Source of the DNA: Trametopsis cervina
Taxonomy: Eukaryota; Basidiomycota; Agaricomycetes; Polyporales; Irpicaceae
Length of the DNA: 64,000 nucleotides
Direction: 5' to 3'
NCBI GenBank assembly: GCA_022385755.1
Contig: MU278348.1
Span: forward strand, 1,989,470 to 2,053,469
This document shows, piece by piece, positions 45,502-57,334 of the stretch. The position numbers were made by a program, and so were the translations under genes. Numbering within the stretch: position 1 is the first letter of the stretch; every line of letters begins with the position of its first letter. A model generated the notes under the pieces. It saw only the letters and a program-made list of their open reading frames with translations. It was not told where the DNA came from and did not search any database.

Positions 45502-47538
45502 TTAAGGTAGAGAAAACTTGGCGTCCAGTAATCTAAGGGCGTCCCTGACTGCATCAGCGTGAACCTCCCGCACACGCTGCTGTCTGCCACATTGCACAAG
45601 TATCTCCTGTGGAACGAGCTGCAAGGAGGGCGATACCGCCATGCGACGCTCTCGTTCTGTCGACGATGATGCTGTGTTGTTCAGCAGACGATGGTGAGGC
45701 TGGGGCATGAGCAGCTGAGTTCCGGTAGATCCAGGTCGCATGTCCACGCTCACGTTCACGTTGATATTCATTCCCGTCTGCTGTTGTTGCTGTGAGTAAG
45801 AGGTGGGAAGTGTGAGAGGCGATATCCCGCGTTCTGGCGTGATGGAACCAGGCGCTGGGAAGATCTCAACACGGGGGCCAGTGCATTTCGCTCGACGGGC
45901 CACGACCTCCGCAAGAAGGTCAAGGTCAGCAAAAGCCACATTCGGGTGAGACTTGATTTGGCGCCAAACATCATCGCACGGGATTGTTTTGTCTTGCTGT
46001 TGTGAAACAGAGATCTCGTTGAAGGGAGATGATGAAGATGGGACGGGCTGCGACATGTCCGAAAGAGCCATTGAAGGACCTTGGCTAGCACTCTCACGCG
46101 CTCGGCAGCAGGAGCCGGGGTTCCCACAACATGTTGGAGGAGTGTTCGCTCTGAGAGTAGCCGGAAGGCCATGGTTGCACCCACCCTCGGAGCCGCTGGG
46201 ACAGTCCCCGCAAGCGGCTGACGAGGAAGCAACGCTCTTGCTGATCGCGGCACAGAAAGCCTGGCCGAATGCGTCATCTGCACATGCAGGACAGTTGGAC
46301 GGATCGCCCGTGCATGAAGCCGGAGTTGGGCTGGGAGCATTCAGGGACTGCTGCTGGGCTGCGGCGATGGGGAAAACAGGGAAAAGGCTGCTCTTCACAC
46401 CACCACGACGGCGAAGAGGTACAGGTGGTTGATAGGCAGGTAGATTTTCGAGGATGGAGGCCTGCTGGGTTGACATGGGTGTACCGTCAATCTGCATCTC
46501 AGATGCTCGTTGGCTACCCGTGTTGTCAACCTTCTGGCTAGGAAGAGGTAGATTGTTCACTTGTTGAACTGCCAGCTCGCGACACACGCAAGGAGTGCTG
46601 TCGCTGCAGAAGCCACAGTTGTATGTGTCGAATGCGCCTCCGGGCTCAAAAAGATTGCTCTTCCCTGAAGAAATGAAGTCGAATATGTTGCTCAAGGCGT
46701 TGCCTTGGGGGAACACGGGACCATCGCGTGGTGGCGGTAGCGATGGCATGGGAGAGAAACTGGTATGATCGTTTGAACCCGGTGAGGACGCGGCCGAGCT
46801 GGCAGGTGATGAGAAATAGGATGGGGACGAGATGCTCGACTGAGCGGGGAATGGATCCATAAGGTCATGCAGGACTCTCGACTTCTTCCTCGAGGGCATG
46901 TCGTTGTTGTACACGGGAGTCTGGGGGACAGAGTCTTCTCTCCACCGCTTTCGGGACATCTCTCGCAGCGTGTCGCGCTCCTCTTCCACAGCAGCAAGTC
47001 GTTCGGTGAGGACAGCATTATCCTTGCGTAACTTTTCGTTTTCCTCCTTCAATCGCTTGGCGATGTTCTGAAGGGCAACGTTACGCTCGATCTCCCCTTG
47101 CTCGTATTGCTGCACACGAGCCTGGAGCTCGGCGAGCTGAGACTGCTTGCGCTCTCGGAAGGCTCGTTGTGCGGCCCTAACAATATTATTACATCCGTTA
47201 GTAGGTTGGTTCTGAGTACTAGTGGAATGATGTCTCACCTGTTCTGCACACGACGTCCCTTGGCATCTAACTAAGAAGCGCGTGTCGGTGAGTATCGGAC
47301 ATAGTCTCCGACAGTGAAAAACGGTGACTCACTTCGCCAATATCGTCTGCAGGTGTCTGAGTGAGGTCTTTCTTAGGCTTTCTGCCAGGCTTTGGTTTCG
47401 CAGGGATGACCCATTCCTTTGACGCTGCACGTGGATTAGTGGGTGAAGAGGGGACGCGAGTGAGACTTGCAACATACGTGTAGCCCACAGGGTCGTTGAG
47501 GACGAGGAGGGAATGGACACCGAGGTTGAGGCACTCAT
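45502..47538 (-). CDS. hapX: HapX-type iron-responsive bZIP transcription factor
   Basis: HapX joins the CCAAT-binding complex and represses iron-consuming genes under iron starvation, or activates iron storage when iron is plentiful. Exons 47538-47478, 47424-47333, 47270-47239 and 47176-45502 give 619 residues. The Hap4-type CCAAT-complex-binding motif KEWVIPAKPKPGRKPKK lies at about residues 23-39. The basic region RRVQNRAAQRAFRERK and a leucine zipper continuing through QNIAKRLKEENEKLRKDN follow. Three cysteine clusters can coordinate iron-sulphur ligands: CGFCSDSTPCVCREL, CTGDPSNCPACADDAFGQAF plus CAA, and the tight CCGNPGSCC with CGDCPSGSEGGC before it. The combination is diagnostic and separates it from Yap1. 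A possible upstream exon starts at ATG 47872 (MASGGASAAT..), joined in phase across a long intron. If real, the protein would be 25 residues longer. Confidence 0.92.
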
Positions 47539-48041
47539 TCCGGGTGTGGGGGATTGCAGATAAACAGCGTGCACCTGCCTTCGGTTATATACACAGCAGT
47601 AGATTTAGAGGATGATGGATGTGGGAGAGATGAGAAGAGAGTTTCGCTGGGGGTTAACTGATAAGATATGGTGCGATCTCGAATCCGGGCTGCGCCGACC
47701 CAGCATCAATCTCCGCTGTGCGCCTCTCGCCGCCACCATTGGGGCGGGTCTGCAAAGTTGAGGACGACGAGGACAGCACATTCCAAATGCCTGCAGCAGG
47801 TGGTGCAAGCTAGGCCGTCTCTATGCCAAGGACTTGCGTAGCCGTTGCTGCAGATGCACCACCAGATGCCATTGCTGTCGCCCTTATTAAAATAATACTC
47901 CTGCGCTGCTGTACAATTACCTCTGTCCTTACCTGTATAGACCTAACTGTGCTATCTATAGAAGATTATCACGTCTCATAATGACAACCATAAACGAATA
48001 CCTTCACGTCCGCCAGCCGCCGCCTTCTGCTATTCAGCACC

Positions 48042-51000
48042 AATTCCGAATTACTAGTCCTTCTGGATGGCACTGCTCGAAACATTTTACCGCTCATCAT
48101 GAGGTTTTATTGCCTCCAATTCCGAATTCAAGGACCCTCCCTCTGGTACCCTCCCTCACATCAGCCACATAACTCAACGTAGTAGGGCATTGCACATGTA
48201 GACCCTGCTTGACATCGCGCAGTATTAGCTTCTCGCGTTTGTTACTCCGACCCGTACTGATGATGGACTATCATACACACTCCTTCTAGGGACGAGACCC
48301 CGTTGAACTCGCCGATAGCACAATATCTTCGCTGCTTTAGTCGTAGCGCATCACGGAAACTTTCGTCCCTGAGGACGTTATCTCCCGACCGGGCTGAGTG
48401 CTGCAAAATGCTTTCAGATCGGCGTCGGAATGAGATGAGATGGCTCACATACTGGGTGCACCCTCGTCGTGTACTCAACTCCACGTTCAACTCTATGAGA
48501 CATTCTTCTCTACCAACAGTCCGCAGCCACAGCCAAGGCAGATGGCCCAAGGTTCAGGTTGTTTTCTCATGTCTTAGTATCTGGAGTGATGTACCGCCCC
48601 ATCCCTACCCACCTGGTGAGACTGCGACCCCGAGACTGCTCCCGCAGCGCAAGGTGCAACTACATCATGCGGTCAATTTTCAGAATCTGGAATTCCGAAA
48701 TAGGCCTAATAAACATCTGTGGACCTGAATGATCAACGGCGTTTCAAGAGCAGTTGTTGCATTTTAGACCTACGGTACGTCGCAAGACAGCCCCTGGGAC
48801 CCACCCTTCCATCGACTTCCACGTGTCATTCATCGCGAAGTGATAATGATGAGAAGCAGAGCCAGATTCGTTTAGTGCCAGGCTTAATCGTAGGCCGAGA
48901 GCGCCGTGTCCAGTCAATTTTACGAAGATACGGTAATGTGACTGGGGTGGCCTTCGAAGGCGGGTGTTCTGACGCCTCGAGGATGTGTTCGGCGTTAAGA
49001 TCATCTTCAGTATGAACCGCTCGCTGCCACAAGCTCCGTCTATCCGTTCGCACAGCGTGTCAAGGGAAAGAGTGCCAAACGCTCCTACGCCGGTGACGGA
49101 TGATGTCGCCGAGGGCCAGTATCTGGAATTGCCTCGGCCGGCGTGCCGCTGTGTTGTGGAGGGAGTGTCGACTACCCCTTGTGCGTGAAAAACCACACTG
49201 CCCGGTATCTAGAGAGATACGAGTACATTGCGATGCGCTATGGGTGCATTGTGATTATATTTCTTGAAACAAGCTCAATCATGAGAGAGTAGGAGGGCTG
49301 ATAAATGCTGTCAACCTGTGTATCCACCGGACGAGATGCAACTCACCGCAAGTTTCTTCTCCCACAGCAGATTATGTAGCATGTGGGACCTAACCGTGGA
49401 TTACGGAGTTGGACGTGGCATGGGATAAGGCCAAGTGGCAATTCGTGATAGTCGAGGTCTCTACGTTCAGAAATCGGAACTTCACAACTGGTGCACGGAT
49501 GCGTTAGTACAGGTCTCACAACCCAGATTCTAGCCTTGATGGTGGTGTTTACCTTATGACAGCAAGCTGGAGCTAGTTTCTAGTATAGAATGGACGATCT
49601 GCCACTGCAATACCTCCGGAAGAGGGCGCCTGATACGTTGCATGCAAGGCCATCTTCACAATTCGGAATGAGAAGTCAATGCGACGTGCGTGTGTTGAGG
49701 AACGAACGTTCTATCTTGCCGAGCAGTGGCTACGATCATGGTAGCTGTGGTGCGCCGAGTGGACACAATTCCGAATTGCTCTGTTTCCGAATGCCCGTGC
49801 TGCGATATATAGGGTTCTGGTGGTTCAAGAGAAGTGAGCGTAACCACGATGTGGGAACACAGCTCTTACACAGGTGGCTGATCAACAATGTCGACGGCCG
49901 TTCTGGACCGTGAAAGTCTGATATAAATGATAGACGAGCTTGATAGTATGCTTCTAAAGGCTGATATGGTAGCGGCTGCATCCCTGCAATCGTCATAAGT
50001 TGACCGGAGAGAACCGAAAGTCAAGGTTGACATCGACGTTCATGGGAATATCTGGTTGTCTGCCCGAGACGTCCAGATCACTCGCTGCCGAGGTTTTCGC
50101 ACGACGCCAGCAGTCGAGGTCGGCTCCTCGCGCCCCGATATGGCGTAGCATCATTTAATTGATTGACTGCTCGTGCTTCACCTAGTAAGTACAATTCACA
50201 ACTATCAAGGACGTACGTGCTGGATGGGCTGTATCTGTGTATTCTGCAGTGCACTGATGCGTGCGTGCGTACGCATGATACCGATGTCATCCTATCGCGA
50301 TATGGTACGTATCTACAGTGTGTCCGTTGCATACTGTGACCGAGGAGATAGTATCAGGGTTAACAGTGGGGCACACCGCATGCGGTACATCTCGACTTAC
50401 CTCACGATATCTCGAGCGCGGAAATCCGATGACTTCTCCGCTTCGAAGGTTGTTGAGCCCAGTCGGGTGGGAGTGACCTTCGGTCACTATGTTTTTGTCT
50501 TTCTCTGGCTTCAACTTCCCAACGACTGCATGACAGAAGTACTTGCTTCACGAGGTCAGACAGCATCAAATGATGGACGAGGTTACCGCACTGCAATACT
50601 GATCATAACATCACCAGCCCCGCTTTACGGCCGACAAGTAGGAAAGTATGGTGTAGTCTAGCGGGAAGTAGATAATCAGAAAAAGCATATCGAGGAGAGA
50701 AAAGCATACACGTAGAATTCTGAGGAATGAACTGCAGCCGCAACGATTTCTACACGCAGGGCGTGAAAGGCCGAGGAACGAAGACCCGTGATAATATTTT
50801 GCATGGTATCCTTCTTCCAAATTTCTTGGCGTAGATTCTTGTTAGTCAGGCCATACGATACACTGCGGTGACGAAGCGTCCCGGTGGATGATATATTCTC
50901 ATTGGGCACGCGAGTCATGGAGTGCAATCCTTCGATTGTTGGCGTCTGTGCGTGTTAGTCGCCGCGATTTTCGTCACATGAGAAGTGGTATCAGGATACG

Positions 51001-51680
51001 CTGCCCGCTAGACGCGCCGGAGGGGGACAGAAGTGTTGCTGTTTCGTAACGTCCTCAGCGTCCATGCTTTTCTTCTGACTGGAACCTATCGCGGAGAGAA
51101 CAGGACCACTATTGAGGCAACTGAACGAAGGCAGCTCGAAACGCTTAGGGGTAAAATGTTTGGCACTCACCCCGGCGGTGATTCTCAGTGAGTGACGTCC
51201 GGTATGCCCCTCGAACGTCTCGTCGGCACGCACTGATAGCTCACGACCACACCCGACGCTCCTCTCGGCGTGAGACTCACCTGCGGCAAACACAATCCAG
51301 CCCGAAAGCCACAGGAAAGAATCACGCCACGTCCGGCAAGTTTGATTTTCATTCCAAGACTGTATCGATCTCATCGGCTGGCAACAATGTTCGTGCTCCA
51401 AACGATGATGCTGCGGAAAAGTCTGTACGAGTGGTCCCACAATGTCAAACACTTGTATGCGGTATGGTGGGTGCAGACGTACCGAATATCGAGCACGCAG
51501 GTAGCTCGCATCCCGCCACTGACAGATAGGATTCGGCCAGAGAGAGCTGCGGTTCACGGCTGCACTGCGCGCGTCGATGAGTACCTTATATCTACCTTAA
51601 CGAGCTCACAAAGCACACGATGGCTGTGTCGAGGGACAGCCAAGACGAAAATATTCGGAATTGTACAAGTTATTCGGAAT
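48042..51680. repeat. Dispersed AATTCCGAATT-like motif, seven copies
   Basis: Full AATTCCGAATT occurs at 48042-48052, 48118-48128 and 49767-49777. Shorter or reverse-complement forms (AATTCCGAA, AATTCGGAAT, ATTCGGAATT, ATTCGGAAT) occur at 48691-48699, 49660-49669, 51653-51662 and 51672-51680. In the first two copies the motif is preceded by C, so each contains CCAATT and hence a CCAAT box, on the plus strand about 500-580 bases upstream of the hapX start. Flanks differ between copies, so this is a short motif and not a long repeat. Confidence 0.6.
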
Positions 51681-52563
51681 GAGACCCTGACGGTTGCTGA
51701 GAACGAAGGAGCAGCGAGCCCAAGGGTCGCCCACGCCAGAAGCGCCGGTAGCGGGAATAACCGAACGCCACAACGTGCCAAGCGTCTGAGGCACCGACTA
51801 TTGCTTGTCCGCCGCCACCATCGGTCGTGCCGACGACCAATATACTGCCACCACGCCCGCTTTTGACTATTTCGTCGCACAAGCGCAGTAGGTCACATCC
51901 GAGGCGGTCAGTTAGGCTTCACAGATATCTCGACGATCTTGGTCTTTTCCAGTTGCTCAGGGCGGTCTGCGAGTTCGGATCCTTCGGCATGCATGAAAGT
52001 TGGTACTGTACCTGGCCTGTACTCTTTGCGCCCCATGTGGATACAATTATGGTCTCAGGTCAATCATTTTGTGAGCTTACGCCGTCCCTACTCTCGAAAA
52101 TCATTAAACGGTGAACATGATGCACTACATCATCATATCTAACTCACCGAGGAATCTAGCCTAATTCCGCCTGGGTTTCAACGCCTCGCCGACTGGAGCT
52201 AGTCCTTATGTGACAGCGATACACTTCAGTACTAGCACCTTGACAGAGGGGCTACAATTTTTTGAGTGGGATCCGCCACAAATACCCCGCCCCGCTCTTG
52301 TGACATCGGCTAACCGGACCACCCTTGTTTACAGAGTCGAGCTGCCTCAACACGAATATGAAGTTACGTGACGTTGCCATCTCCCCGTGAGGTCGAGGTT
52401 GTTTCTGAAGCTGCATATCGGCCAGCCACCGACCACTCTCGTTTTCGTACCCTTACACCTTTCCTCGATGGAACTTGCTAGTTCTCCGCGACGTCACCAA
52501 GGAATGGATGCCCGCCTCTCTCTCTCGCGAGTAACGCTAGCCTGAACATGAAACAACAATCCT

Positions 52564-52986
52564 ATGGCTCCCTTGTCTAACCTTCACATCGTCGCGCTCC
52601 TCTGCACGAAGGATCGCTCCCAAACGGCCGAGATTCTCTCGCAGTTACTCGTGTGGCCAAACCTCGATTTGCTATCGATAAACGTACAGCACTGTACTAC
52701 AAACTCTGAATACTCCGACACGTGCTCGGGAAGGCTTCTCGCGTTAATGCAAGGTTTGCAGGAACACCGAAAAGACTTTCCCAAGCGCAGCCGTCGAGAA
52801 GTCCAAATGTCCTCAGCGATACTACTCCGCGCCGAGTGTGATCTACATGGTGCCGCTACTCCTTTCGCGGGTGTATCGTCCTACATTCTCAGCAAGTGGA
52901 ACCCTCCCTGTGAGCTCGTGTCTTCTAATGGAGCTACATTACCGTTATCTCTGCTTGCTGTTGAATTCCGTGCATGTGCGCAGTAA
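52564..52986 (+). pseudogene. Possible relic of an F-box/LRR-like protein gene
   Basis: A 140-codon frame starting MAPLSNLHIVALLCTKDRSQ continues with a leucine-rich segment (ILSQLLVWPNLDLLSINVQ) of the sort found in basidiomycete F-box proteins. Just upstream, in another frame, a short stretch (about 52460-52535) reads like NLLVLRDVTKEWMPASL, also F-box-like. The pieces cannot be joined into one frame with clear splice sites. Either it is a decayed member of that large family or the resemblance is chance. Low confidence. Confidence 0.2.
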
Positions 52987-53856
52987 GGCACAGATGTTGT
53001 TGAGTTGAGCCTGTCCATCATAGAGTACCTTTATGGCGATGTGTAAGGCAGAGCTTGAGATTCAAGATGCCTCCAGCTCTGAGCATTGCCAATTGGTCTC
53101 GTCAAGTCTCACGATGAATTTGACTGTACTTGCACGTTCGTCAGACTATCTCCCCAGCCTGTGCTCCAGGTAGACGACGGATCCTGGGTCTGCGTATATG
53201 GCTGAATGTCTTTCCTACCGTCGGCACCGTGCGTAGCTAAACTCAAATTTATCATGAGATCATGGATATTTTCTTCCGTGCGGATTCAGATTTTATACCC
53301 ATGTGCACGGGATCGCAAATTACTTGTGAGTCGCGGGAACAGCTATGGTGTCCGGCCGTGGTGTAGTGAAGAACGAATGCTCAACTTCTCGACTGCACAA
53401 GCCGGAAGCACCTTCCTCCTCGTGCGGATAAAACATGGTCTGATACTTATCGTGGTTGGCAGAGATATACCCGTCGCCATCTGTTTTATGATAGCTCGAC
53501 GTTCTAGTGAGCAAGATACTGTTCAGCTCGACGAGTATGCAACTCCGTATGGTTGATTGGCCATCACACGACGTTGCTCAACCTCGAATCAGGATCAATT
53601 TGATCAGCAAGAGGATCCATAGCTCGAGCGCCCAATTCATATTTTATCAGCGTTCGCGTTTCAATGTTTCAACTTCCTCCTCATCGTCGGCGCACCTTAT
53701 TACAACCACCCCAGCAGTTTCCACTGGCTTTCCTCCGGATTATGTTCAGTGCGCGGACATGCACACATACAGAGTAAAACATTGCAGAACGCCGGCGCGA
53801 CAGAAATTCCAGCGCACGTAGGGAGCAATCCACGCGACAAAGACAGAGATAGAACG

Positions 53857-53971
53857 CACGTGTGTCTGCATTCGCTCCAGTTTTGCTAGTTGATTGCCCA
53901 ACAATTTCAGTATCAACATCCAGGGTTGGCGCCTGATCTACTCGGACAACGGTGTGAAGATGTTTATATAG
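53857..53971 (+). promoter_or_regulatory. Promoter of the GIT1-like transporter: CACGTG site and TATA-like box
   Basis: CACGTG at 53857-53862 lies 167 bases before the start codon, and TTATATAG (about 53964-53971) lies about 60 bases before it. CACGTG is the core bound by Pho4-type bHLH factors that induce phosphate and glycerophosphodiester transporters under phosphate starvation in yeasts. A second, imperfect CACGTA is present near 53815. The functional link is an inference from the gene type. Confidence 0.45.
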
Positions 53972-54028
53972 AGCACGGCCTATCGCTCTCCAAACTCGTC
54001 GTGCTCCCTCGCTCTCACCGTTGCTGCC

Positions 54029-56217
54029 ATGTCTACCCCGGCGACCACCCAGATCAACGAGAAGGACATCCCAGTCGCCTCTCTCCCGAAGGGGGGCCAG
54101 GCAGAGGTGCAGAGCTCAGATGCGCCTCGCCCATCGACCAGGAGGGAGACGCTCAGCGCGTACTTCACCATCGCTGCTGCTGCCTTCGGTTTGATCAGGT
54201 ATGTTTCTGAAAGGGATCTAGATGTCATACCTCGCTGACAATCGTTCAGTGACGGATGTGAGTATCACAGAAGCAGCATCAAAGTCGATTCTCATAGCCT
54301 CATGCTACTAATCCGCAGACCAAAATAACCTTATGACTATGGCCAACGTACGTATATGACGCATTCATCATTCCCCTTCGGACCTTAGCTAACATCATTA
54401 TCATTGCAGGTTGTGTTCAAGAAACTGTACCCGAAGGAGTACACCTCCTCGGTGTCCACGCGTGTCTCGAACTCGCTTCTTGTCGGTTAGTGCTGCACCT
54501 GTTAGATTACCACGCTGTCATCATCCTAACTATCTACCGCAGGTGCAATTATCGGACAGATCGTTGTAGGCCTGATTTGTGACCGTGTTGGTCGCAAGGT
54601 TGCTTTGGTCGGCACCACCCTCTTCATCGTCCTCGGCGCCATCCTCGGAACGGCCGCGCACGGTGCTCATGGCAGCCCTGCCGGTTTGTTCTGGTTCTTG
54701 ACATTCGCTCGTGGTATCACCGGTGTTGTATGTTACCCATCCATCGCATATGTTGGACCCGAACTGACGAACAACATACAACATAGGGTGTCGGCGGTGA
54801 ATACCCCGCTTCATCCACGAGTGCCAGTGAGGCCGCTAACGAGCAGACGGTCAAGCACCGCGGACCTGGTTCGTATGATCATTACATCACTTGCCATATC
54901 ATGCTTATTGTGTCCTTCCCGCAGTTTTTGTCATGGTGACAAACTTTGTCCTCAGCGTGAGTACATGTTGTGTACCCTACATGCTAACATGGCTAACGGA
55001 CTCACGATAGTTCGGTGGCCCCCTGGCCTCGGCCGTTTTCCTGATCGTCCTGTCCGCCGCGGGCGAGAACCACCTCCCCACCGTCTGGCGTGTCTGCTTT
55101 GGTATTGGTATCGTCCTGCCATTGACCGTTTTCTATTTCCGTATGCGCATGCTCAGCCCTAAGCTCTACCGCAAGGGCGCTATCAAACGTACGCAGCGAT
55201 GCCCGCATCCTGTTGAATAATCGCTTACGGCTACTTTCTAGGCCATGTGCCGTACAACCTGGTCATCAGGAGGTATTGGCGTCCGTTGATTGGCACATGT
55301 GGTGCATGGTGAGCATTTCAACGACATTCATCATGCCAGAGGCTAACAATACCGTCTGGGATTAGGTTCCTTTACGACTTCGTCACTTTCCCTAACGGTG
55401 TCTTCTCCGGAACGATTATCTCAAGCATCATCCACAATGGTGACATCAAGAAGACCGCCGAATGGCAGTTGCTGCTTTCAGCGATCGCTCTGCCGGGTGT
55501 CTTCGTTGGTGCCTATCTCTGCAACATCATCGGCCGTCGCCAGACGGTTCGTCAAATTCACTTATTGTCTTATTCACACAGTATCTGAGCTTGGCTTTGT
55601 TCTAGATGATGCTGGGCTTCAGCGGATACCTCATCTTTGGTCTCATCATTGGTTGTGCTTACGACAAGATTTCCAAAATCATCCCTCTGTTCGTCATCTT
55701 GTGAGTACATGCATTGATACTCTATGCAAAGATGCACATCTAACGAGCTCGATCCGCAGCTACGGCCTCATGCAGTCGTTCGGAAACTTGGGCCCTGGAG
55801 ACATGTTGGGTCTTGTCAGCGCCGAATCCTACGCGACCGCCGTCCGTGGAACCTGCTACGGTCTGTCCGCCGCCATCGGGAAGACCGGCGCTGCTGTCGG
55901 TACCCAGGCATTCACACCCATCCAGAACAACCTCGGCAAAAAGTACGCCGTCTACTCTCACGAATTCCTTGCTATTCACTAATTGTTACATCTACAGGTG
56001 GACGTTCATCATCGCTGCCATCTGCGGCATCACCGGTATCCTCGTGACCTACTTCTTCGTACCCGACATGACGGGTATCGACCTTGCGGTTGAGGACCGC
56101 AACTTCATGCAGTACCTCGCCGACAACGGCTGGCAGGGCGAGGTTGGTGAGGACGATGACGAGGAGCTCATCGACGACGAATCGAGCGTCGAGGGCAAGG
56201 TCAGCGAAAAGCAGTAG
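54029..56217 (+). CDS. GIT1/PHS-type MFS transporter (glycerophosphodiester or phosphate)
   Basis: Twelve-helix proton symporter of the phosphate:H+ symporter family; relatives import glycerophosphoinositol, glycerophosphocholine or inorganic phosphate. Thirteen exons: 54029-54198, 54250-54257 (8 nt), 54319-54347, 54410-54485, 54543-54727, 54787-54868, 54925-54956, 55011-55188, 55242-55308, 55366-55546, 55606-55700, 55760-55942 and 55998-56217; 501 residues. The 8-nt exon supplies the centre of the conserved SDGYQNNLM segment and is needed for frame. Other signatures are GLICDRVGRK (MFS loop), RGITGVGVGGEYPASSTSAS, WFLYDFVTFPNGVFSG, GRRQTMML, and QSFGNLGPGDMLGLVSAESY. The C-terminal cytosolic tail is acidic (VGEDDDEELIDDESS). 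Which substrate is carried cannot be read from sequence. All helices seem complete. Confidence 0.9.
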
Positions 56218-57334
56218 GGCTTCTCTGTGAAGACCCCCGTTCGAATTGTGTGACGATTCATGACATTTACGACGGTGCATCTGACGTGGTTTCCCGATCT
56301 TTTCTTGGTCTCGGTTATGTATGGCGATCTGTTGTGCAGAGTATTATACGGTATAATGTTGTTCATAGTAGTATTTGATGCGGCTCTCCGTCTCGAACGA
56401 AGCTGCAACGATGATTCGGCTTCAGCTATCACTATCGCGTGATAAAGGCATTGCATTATCAAGCTCGCAATCTTGAACAGGGGTAAAGACGAGAATAAAA
56501 ACTCGATAGAAGCTCATCGACAATGAGGCGAAGCATCGCTTAACGTTAAGCATACACGTCGCGAACTCGTTCCTCGGCCACTCACGAGGCAAGCCGGTTC
56601 CATAGGGCATCCGTCTCACTTCGAACACTCATGCCCTCGAGACTAGACTACGACCCTCTTACTGGTGTTCGCTCGGCCTCGAGGCGTGAAGTCCGGCTTG
56701 TCACCATTATTCTTCACGACGAACGCATGAATGGAAGCGACCCCAGCTACAAAGGATTAAGCTGGAGAGAGGTGAATAGAAGGACGAACGGTGGGATGTC
56801 TGTAGCGTCGACATCCTGCAGGAAACAAGGTGAAGTCAAAAATTTACCCAGTAATGAATCACAGCCAACGTCATCAACGGATGAGTTCAAGGATGATCAA
56901 TAATGTTAAAACGTTAATGGAGACAAAGCCACGTCGCTGCTCCGAGCACGGCTGTGCTGTCCGTGAATCTCCACACGCGGCACCGTCGTCTGCGTCCATC
57001 TCCGACGGCGCGAGCTTCGCTGGAGGGGCTGTGCACCCGAAACGAACGGCAACCTTCATGCGTGGGATCCAGCAACGCAGAACCTTAGAACGCAAGGGAA
57101 GCAAAGACCGCACAGTCACATGTAAGCATCAGTTTGTGAGGTGTTCCCACCAACAATGTGCACGGCGCGTCGCACACCACCGATGAGTCAGTAACAGCCT
57201 CCGACGAAGCAGCAGATACGTTTACATGAGTCAAGTTTCACCTTTCAAGCCACACAAGACTCAGCCTCGCCATCCAGCGCACAGGAAGACCAATTCATTA
57301 GGTTGGATGTCATCACCACGATGACTGCCTCTTA
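56218..57334. other. Convergent intergenic region, no gene seen
   Basis: About 1.1 kb between the converging transporter and PPR genes. Short open frames at 56631-56903 and 56830-57186 (plus) have no recognisable content. It probably contains two 3' UTRs and spacer. Confidence 0.5.

Larger units (their letters stand above)
47539..54028. other. Gene-poor region of about 6.5 kb
   Basis: The longest stretch of the window without a supportable gene. The left end must hold the hapX promoter and the right end the promoter of the GIT1-like transporter. Between them lie short and medium open frames on both strands (for example 50173-50661 plus, 50991-51557 minus, 51270-51866 plus), but none shows a domain, codon pattern or consistent splice structure. 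I see no LTR, integrase, reverse transcriptase or transposase. A recurrent motif (listed separately) runs through it. It may be decayed mobile DNA, non-coding RNA loci, or fast-evolving small genes. Confidence 0.5.

Noticed and set aside
50991..51557. 188-codon minus-strand open frame in the gene-poor region
   Set aside because: No domain recognised and composition looks random. Possible donors inside it (near 51285 and 51176) do not lead to a coherent model.
47539..54028. LTR retrotransposon or DNA transposon in the gene-poor region
   Set aside because: No reverse transcriptase, integrase, RNase H or transposase motif, no long terminal or inverted repeats, and no target-site duplication seen by eye. 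Old decayed elements cannot be excluded.
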